64,000 nucleotides of DNA from Isoetes taiwanensis. Lineage: Eukaryota > Streptophyta > Lycopodiopsida > Isoetales > Isoetaceae. Under the pieces are notes generated by a model. That model saw only the letters and a program-made list of their open reading frames with translations, did not search any database and was not told the origin of the DNA. The position numbers and the translations under genes were made by a program. This document shows positions 57,641-64,000 of this stretch, one piece after another. The DNA is taken from assembly GCA_021234155.1 (NCBI GenBank), contig JAJEKV010000010.1, positions 16,188,275-16,252,274 on the forward strand, given 5' to 3'. How positions within the stretch are numbered: position 1 is the first letter of the stretch; each line of letters opens with the position of its first letter.

Positions 57641-58131
57641 ATATATTCTCTTTTATGCTACGACTTATATTGTGTTTGGACATATATGGATAAGCAACTG
57701 AGGTGACCGGACTCTCGCTAAAACATTGGATGCCCAACTTTATATCATTCCATTATTCAACGACATTATTGCAAAAATGAGGTTTTCGGTCATTGTATTA
57801 AGGAAATGGGACCTCTCATGACAATAAGTCTAGCCAATGTTCACCTTATGTGATGTTCTAATAAATATGGGACATGGTGCATTGGAAACTTATCTTCACG
57901 GATCCATAGAAATATCTATACTTCAAAAAGAATGTGTAACCACAAAGCTTAATTTGACATTGAGTCCCACTCCAAATTAAACCTTATCCCCCTCTTCAGG
58001 CATAGTCAGATCATACCAAAAGGTTCTATTCCAAAGATTTAAACACAATCCATTTCCAATCGTCACTTAGATCACTTGCATTTCTATCCAATGCAACTAC
58101 AAAACAACCACCCCTATAAATTACTACTAAA

Positions 58132-58159
58132 GCCCGGCAATGCCGGGCACCATAACTAG
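58132..58159 (+). mobile_element. Helitron 3' terminus
   Basis: A perfect 8-bp-stem hairpin (GCCCGGCA A TGCCGGGC, 58132-58148), a 7-base spacer and CTAG (58156-58159) followed by T make the standard 3' end of a plant Helitron, which inserts between A and T. The 5' end (TC...) could not be placed, so the length is unknown. Confidence 0.7.
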
Positions 58160-58894
58160 TATTGTTTTAAGTGTTTTTTTCTTTGGGTTGCCATAAAGAA
58201 TTCCATTAAAAATTGTTAATAAAACAAAATTACTAACCTTCTAACTATAACATAATCATGCCAATTTCAAAGTCACAAATGTACATTTTACAGGCTTCGT
58301 CGTGCATGGTCGTTAAATTCTTTAGTTCTATGAAGAATGAATGTCCGTAATGACGCATTACTAAATGTTTGAGTTCTAGGAAAAATGAATGTTATAAGAT
58401 GTATTTTCTAGACACCAGGATCTTATAGTGTCACACTTCTAACATTATTGTGACATTGTAGAAAAGCATTGAACTTGTACTTATACAGTTTTTCTTTTTC
58501 TTCTTCTTTTTATTTATTGTTTGTTTGTTTGTTTGTTTTTTTTTGGGGGGGGGGGAGGGGCTCATATTTTGGTTTTATTTTTTAAGTATTAGGTACCCAT
58601 TATGGGAAGAGTTTGGACATTTCTTGGATCATCAAACCCCCGGCTGGACCAACTACCCTTTAGATGTTCTCAACTTGACTCCACCATTTTCATTAGTTTT
58701 TGAACTTATAAATCGAGGAAAAGCTCAGCAATGCTGGCCACTTTTTCGAGTGTGATAATATAAACTTGTATATTGTGATATTTATAGGCAGTTATTCAAA
58801 TCTAATGCGAAGACTATGAATGAATTTTTCATACTGTATTCAAGAGACAACATTTCTAACTGCTTTCCAACATACATGAAATAATTATCTTTAC

Positions 58895-58994
58895 CTGATG
58901 GCAGTATAGCATATATCCAATACTATAGACTTGGACTTCACACAATCATTATCAATGCCTTTATCAGATCTGTTATCAGTGCTCTTATCAGGAT
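58895..58994 (-). other. predicted exon, unknown protein
   Basis: Bounded by acceptor TTTTCCAG and donor CAG^GTAAAG, with an open frame (PDKSTDNRSDKGIDND, then VKSKSIVLDICYTAIR). On the same strand as the next exon-like piece. No family recognised. Confidence 0.3.
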
Positions 58995-59204
58995 CTGGAA
59001 AATAAAGGACCTGAACTCTCATCTCTAAAGCATGGAATGGCATCCAAGCTAGAAGAACCATTTTAAACAGTGCAATATCATCGTGAAATATAAAAGAAAA
59101 TCTCTACATTCTAAGGGTTTAAGACATACCTCTTTAGGAAAATATAACGATGCCTGCCCAAAGGACCAACTAAAGCATAAATTGAGCACATAAACTTCTG
59201 CATC

Positions 59205-59318
59205 CTGTGTGATATGCCAGCATTTCTGGCGTTCAAGGCCTGCTGAAAGCGCACGTGCCCGAACGGAGTCCAGCCGCCTCTGTGCCGCTGATTCAAGAGC
59301 AATCAGAGCAAAAGAATA
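59205..59318 (-). other. predicted exon, unknown protein
   Basis: After the acceptor CTTGGACAG the minus strand reads YSFALIALESAAQRRLDSVR and ARALSAGLERQKCWHITQ. It is GC-richer than its surroundings and looks like real coding sequence. The downstream donor is not clear. It may belong with 58895-58994 and an open stretch at 60,735-60,900 to one gene with long introns. Confidence 0.35.
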
Positions 59319-59399
59319 CTGTCCAAGCCAGGTACTTTTTTTTATCAGAACACAAACAATACTTAGCAATAATTTCAATCATAGGCATTTGTAGATTTG

Positions 59400-61650
59400 A
59401 AATTATAATCTGACATTTATAGGGTTTGAGACTATAATCGTTACCCAACTCTTAAGATAACATTTGAAAACCTCAGAACTTATTCTCTCTGAACCCATTG
59501 CATTACCAATTGGAAGCTCTCCAGTTCATTCTTTTTCTCTGTAGTATGAATTTCTTTTTATGATGTGCTTGCTACCCAGATGGCCCTGATATGAAACCTA
59601 AGAAAAAAACTACTTCTTAACCTTATGCTCTTTACATGCTTCAGATGAGACTGCTGGATCGGCTTGCATGTTTTTTTCGTCAAAATTGGTCTGTAAATAT
59701 TTCCTTGGTCTGTAAATATTTCCAATGTTTGGATACAAAAGTTTTAGCTGTTATGTGTTGCCTTTTTGAATTTCATTCAAGTGAAGCACGAGCTTCATTT
59801 ACCCTCCTATGCTCTTGACTGCTATGTCATGTCTTTTGTAATTTCATTCAAGTGAGGCACGGGCTTTCACCTAAAAGTTTTATATCTCTACTTTGCTCGT
59901 GAATCTCTGATGTTATAAGAAATCCAAGAAACACATTTGGCTATTTCTTGCCCGCATACATTTGCGGTATGTATATAACTTGATGGTCTAATGCATATCT
60001 TGTCCATCATTATCCTATCTAGATATTCAATAAAATTGTATCCATTCTATATCGTCAAACACAACAAGAAGTTCAGCAAGAAAGAGCATTATGGTTAGAT
60101 ACAAACATTAGTGTCACAACATCTGCAGGATAATAATTTAATGTGTACATGGAGCGTTCCATCAGCAGTCTAGTTGCTTTGTTTTGAATGCTGGCCATTC
60201 GATTATGTGTAGGTTTATTTATCCATGAATTCTTTTGAAATAGAATCCTCAAATAGCGAAGCTTTAAGTTAAATACAAGCAATTTTATGTCATTTTTTTG
60301 CTGCTAAATAAGGATTATCACAGGACGATGATGTAATTGAGCACTAAAAAAAGGGAAGTTTCCCGATCTCAAGGAAATAACATTCTCTATGTTCAAAGGA
60401 TCAAAGCGGGCAACCATACAAATGCATCATCATGTTAAATATAATATGAGATTGAAATATATTTCTTGCATGAATAGCTTTAGAATTCTATATGTGCAAA
60501 TAGGTGATTATATACATACTATCTGTGCAAATAGGTGATTATATAGATACTGAATGCAGCAATATTTACTGAAATTTATCTCTTTACATTGGCGCTTAGA
60601 TTTTCAATTACAATCTACTGTTGAATGCGACAGAATGACCTCATTTCTGCTATGAATCACAAACATGTGACTTGGCAAGATCCTTATTTAGTATAATTGC
60701 TAGGATGCATTTCACTTTGGGGCATAAGCTTGGGTCTGCAGTTGATTGGCTCGTGGATGTTGAAACAAAGCATAACCATGGAAGGATGGAGTTCCAGGAA
60801 GGCATATGAGGAACTTTTTGATCAGATGGCATATGAGGAACTTGCTGATCAGACAATGGATAGACAGAACCAACACTTGAGCTGAATGTAGACCTATACC
60901 TGTGCAAAACCAAAAACTCGCAAAAGAAACATAATCACCATTCTTTGCGTGTTATACAAAAACTGTCGTGGTGTCAAGTACTGTACCTTCTACTCTATTT
61001 GTTTCCAATGGCTGAAACAGAAAGATGAAATCTATGATGGGTTTTAGCACCATAACGTTTTATGTTATGGACTGGGAAACACAAAGGAAATGGAGGGAAA
61101 ATGCAAGAGAAATAGGCTTCTGATGATTTTGTTGTTGTGTCCTGATATTCTATGTTAAATCAGCAGCTTAAATATCAACAAGAACAAATGATACCTGTTC
61201 ATTACAAAGTTAATTTTGCCATTTAATGCATGCTCCAGCAATGCCCGCCGTATAAAGAAACTCCTTCCTCCTGTGTTATAGCAATATCTGTTCTAATTTA
61301 TATTTTATTCACTTGTGCACAGTCTGACAACATTAAATACCTTCAATTAAGCTTAAGGTAATGCACAGTTCAGAATAACTATACTGATATCATTCCACTT
61401 AGAAGGAACAATAGTCTCATGTGCGTAACAGACTTTATCCACCATTATTAGTTTAAAGGAAAGATGTCAAATAATAGATAGATAGCAAACAAGGATAGGA
61501 TCAATAGCCCCTATTCGAAGGCACCGATTCACATAAAAACCTTAAACAAAATTTATTAAATTCTTCAAATAAAATTTGCCGTCATATATATTAGGGACAT
61601 AATAATCTCATTATAAATATATGTCTGACTGACAAAATCATAAACTAGAA
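59400..61650. other. mostly non-coding
   Basis: No supported gene. The minus strand at 60,735-60,900 is open in more than one frame, with a short in-phase repeat (SDQQVPHMP, SDQKVPHMP), but I cannot assign it. Confidence 0.4.
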
Positions 61651-61652
61651 CT

Positions 61653-63231
61653 TTAGAAAAAATTACACTCTGGAGTTAATTTCACTCCAAATAAGCTGTT
61701 ACCCATATCAAATGCAAACCTAAATGTTTGCTGCTGATAATTGCCAAATATATTATGCCAACTAATTGCTTTGGTAAAAGCTAGGCACCAATCATATGGT
61801 TCATATTCTAGAATATATATCATTACATTATCCTCTTCAAGTTTTAGTTCGATCCCATCATCAAACAGTATACTGACCTGAGGAAAATATACATCATGTG
61901 TAGCTGGAAGTTTGTAGCAATGGAGACTATTGTCCGCAAGAATCTTTTTATCTGGTAAAAAAGGAGATACTCGCTCTTCAAACATGGTAAGGAACTTCTT
62001 AAAAATTGGTGGCATTAGTTGAGTAAAAGAAGCACCAGTATCTACATAGAAACCACCTTGTCCAGCTTTGTTCATTTTTTGTATTGGCATACTAACACCA
62101 TTAAAACTAAAGCCAATAATAGGCACAAAATAGTAGTGTGGCTCGTGATCACTCTTATAAAATGACATAACTTCGTAATCCTCTGGAAAACTTGGATTCT
62201 GAAACATAAGTGTAGAACTTGCATAAGATTCATAAGGTGTTAGGCAATAGGAGAACACCCCACGAAAATGAACTTGGTTCATAATTGATATTCCATCTCG
62301 TGCCATTCCCAATACTCCATCACTAATGCCCCTCATAGTGTCTTCATTTCCTTTAATTCCAAGACCAAAATAAACACTTGATGACTCGTCACCAAATGTT
62401 AGTACGTCTCTTACTAACTCCAAGTCCACATCCTTACCATCTAAATATCTTATAGTCGCCTTACATGCACTTGGATGGTCTTTCTTACAATCTGCAAGTT
62501 GATCGTGACCATTTCTACCCTGGTGCAATAAATGACAAGCATCTGCTATGCAATATACTGAAAGCAAGGTGCATGAAGACTTCTTACTAAAGCCACTGCA
62601 TATTCTATTGTTGCACATTGCATCACTTGCGATCCATGTCATTTGAGCTCCTGTATCAAAAACGAGCTTCACACGGGTAGTAGGGGTTCCTACTCCAACA
62701 TCAATAATATGAGTTATCGCAAACAGATTGCGCCGAATAGTTGCTATCATAAACTTGAATTCAAAGAAGAAGAAGAAGAAGAAGAAGAAGAAGAAGAAGA
62801 AGAAGAAGAAGAAGAAGAAGAAGAAGAAGAAGAAGAAGAAGAAGAAGAAGAAGAAGAAGAAGAAGAAGAAGAAGAAGAAGAAGAAGAAGAAGAAGAAGAA
62901 GAAGAAGAAGAAGAAGAAGAAGAGGAGATTTTAACGTCACGCCACAAGGCAGCGTCCTATCGGACATGTGACACTTTACAACATACCCAGATGGGTCCTG
63001 CCCCCACCACTTTACATTGCTGAAGTGGGTCCTTCCCCCACCAACTTTACATTGCATGGCCACTTTCACAACGAGGCGTTGAACCCGTGACCTTGGGTAT
63101 GGCAGTTTAACGTCAGAAGAGATGTTCATGTGGTTTTTGGATACAAACAATGGCAATTCTGATGGGAAAGAGAGAGCAAGAGAGGTGACACAGCAAAGAA
63201 TCAAATAAAATGCAACAGGAGAAAATGCCAT
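61653..63231 (-). CDS. nepenthesin-like aspartic protease (A1 family)
   Basis: The main exon (62750 to 61653) encodes 365 residues without a lesion: VGVGTPTTRVKLVFDTGAQM (first catalytic Asp in DTGA, residues 32-35), a Cys-rich insert after it as in nepenthesins, VLGMARDGISIMNQ, the second active site YVDTGASFTQL (237-240) and the family's C-terminal IFGNYQQQTFRFAFDMGN. The second site reads DTGA where DSGT is usual. An upstream exon from 63231 supplies a signal peptide (MAFSPVAFYLILCCVTSLAL), pointing to secretion or the vacuole. The propeptide is short or lost. Between the exons lie a SINE-like insertion and a long TTC tract just before the likely acceptor (TTCAAG, about 62,757). Whether the transcript still splices is unknown. 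Confidence 0.75.
62764..62922. repeat. (GAA)53 microsatellite
   Basis: About 159 bp of uninterrupted GAA on the plus strand, TTC on the coding strand of the protease. It lies directly upstream of the main protease exon. Open frames of poly-Glu, poly-Lys, poly-Ser and poly-Leu through it are artefacts. Confidence 0.97.
62930..63115 (-). mobile_element. SINE-like insertion with 10-bp target duplication
   Basis: TTTAACGTCA at 62930-62939 and 63106-63115 flank 166 bp. On the minus strand this has a polymerase III B-box match (GGTTCAACGCC, 63075-63085) near its 5' side but no clear A box. An internal phrase (AATGTAAAGT-GGTGGGGG) occurs twice. The insert follows the codons for the protease leader (ISSDVK). 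Confidence 0.6.
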
Positions 63232-63524
63232 GGATGTGGGATCAATTTCCTGCATGAAATGATATGATTCACATTAGCATTTATATAAGTTACATTTCAA
63301 AAACGTATAAGTAATTTTTTTGCAAACAATAAAATAAATAAATAAATAAATAAATTGACAATCTAGGATAATACCAAAAAATCCTACTTGCAATACTAAC
63401 AATCTGATGTACACACAGTATAAACCCCCTAATTTCTTGTAATCTGAAGCAATCATAATTGTAAACATCGCAAATTACAACAAACTTGTAAAATTAAGAT
63501 CATAAAACAGAAATAAATTCAAAT

Positions 63525-63715
63525 AATGCTTTTAGCCAATCGGATTATCAGAAGTAGTGGTTATGATCCAAAGGCAACTCGTGAAAAACATTCAAATAAT
63601 CCAAAGTAGTGGTTATGATCCAAAGGCAACTCGTGAAAAACGTTCAGATAATGCTTTTAGCTAATCGGATTATCAAAAGTAGTGGTTATGTTCCAAAGGC
63701 AACTCTGAAAAGCAT
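63525..63715. repeat. tandem repeat, ~45-110 bp units
   Basis: AGTAGTGGTTATG-TCCAAAGG occurs three times (63,553, 63,605, 63,680), with TTTTAGC-AATCGGATTATCA twice. Confidence 0.85.
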
Positions 63716-63721
63716 AAAATT

Positions 63722-64000
63722 TCTGTGGCAGTCGTAGAACATGTATTATGAGATTGTGATGAATGTGAAAATCTACAAGACTTGCAACTTGGCGGGAGAC
63801 TTAAGCCTTGGCGGACAGGAAACTTAAACCTTTGGTTACCCACAGCGGACTTATTCTATTGCAAGCTTGGCTGGTCACTTCATATGTCTGTTTGCAAATA
63901 CGGGAAGCAAAATTGAAGCAAATGAAGCATTCAGAAAGGTTTCTAAGCCAACCCAATATACTTGGAAGACAATGTTTAATGCCCATGGCGCCATTGGTGG
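63722..64000 (+). pseudogene. PPR protein, 5' part, cut by window edge
   Basis: Reading from about 63,760 the plus strand gives DLQLGGRLK, then in a second frame SIASLAGHFICLFANTG and IEANEAFRKVSKPTQYTWK, ending AHGAIG at the edge. This lines up with the start of the PPR pseudogene at 11.2 kb (LDLGRRVQ, SIAALTDHFVRLFSFS, VEANKAFSRTSKPSLYTWS). At least one frame change lies near 63,850. Repeats should continue beyond the window. Confidence 0.65.

Noticed and set aside
60073-60282. Possible LINE or gene fragment (minus strand)
   Set aside because: Open but without a motif I can name; too short to support.
62643-63023. Long poly-Glu/Lys/Ser/Leu open frames
   Set aside because: They come only from reading the GAA/TTC microsatellite in different frames.

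Overview
The window is nuclear DNA of a land plant. It has GT-AG introns, chloroplast-type leader peptides, PLS-class PPR proteins, L1-type LINEs, a Mutator-like element, TRIMs and a plant-type U6 snRNA copy. The PPR wording (KAC-S-GAIEKGRQ, GYAQHGEG) and the low gene density fit a fern best, but that is inference. Most of the 64 kb is transposons, fragments of captured or broken genes, and local duplications. Only two loci look like possibly working genes: a five-exon SAM-dependent 'putative rRNA methylase' (14,655-16,913, minus, 253 aa across GT-AG exons) and a nepenthesin-like aspartic protease (61,653-about 63,231, minus).

Layout. 1-2.6 kb: an ABCG/PDR transporter fragment running into a LINE tail, a receptor-kinase fragment and a LINE 3' end. 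5-7.2 kb: a possible small plastid gene and a Ty1/copia gag with a primer-binding site. 7.6-10.2 kb: a broken non-LTR retrotransposon with a (TTAAA)n tail. 10.8-13.9 kb: a PPR pseudogene joined in frame to a CCR4-type deadenylase fragment, whose intron holds an aspartic protease fragment and a fold-back element. 14.7-16.9 kb: the methylase gene.

17.8-51 kb is one tandem segmental duplication. Copy A (17.84-41.79 kb) and copy B (42.11-51.04 kb) align piecewise, and each works as the empty-site control for insertions in the other. Copy A carries a 10,696-bp Mutator-like element (20,694-31,389; 9-bp target duplication TACAATTTC; uninterrupted site in copy B at 45,254) and an 8.5-kb L1-type LINE (33,053-41,574; 14-bp target duplication AATAACAGTTTGCT). 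Copy B carries a 4.25-kb insertion with ABCC-transporter and WD40 gene pieces.

The Mutator-like element is the most interesting object. It encodes, all damaged, (i) a MURA transposase with DDE and SWIM motifs, (ii) on the opposite strand a multi-exon gene with a C2H2 finger and a Ulp1-type (SUMO-protease-like, KAONASHI-type) catalytic domain that only appears when exons are joined, and (iii) two inverted copies of an unrecognised ~150-residue protein ending in a basic, nuclear-localisation-like tail. Its ends and two inner blocks are packed with GATTCC...GGAATC palindromic repeats. The LINE is also unusual: upstream of gag it has two short ORFs that are paralogues of each other, the second ending 2 nt before the gag start.

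52.3-53.9 kb holds two TRIM elements in inverted orientation with a truncated U6 snRNA copy abutting one of them. 54-61.6 kb is mainly non-coding with nested local duplications and a Helitron 3' end. The right edge has the aspartic protease, with a 53-unit GAA repeat and a SINE-like insertion near its 5' exon, and the start of another PPR copy.
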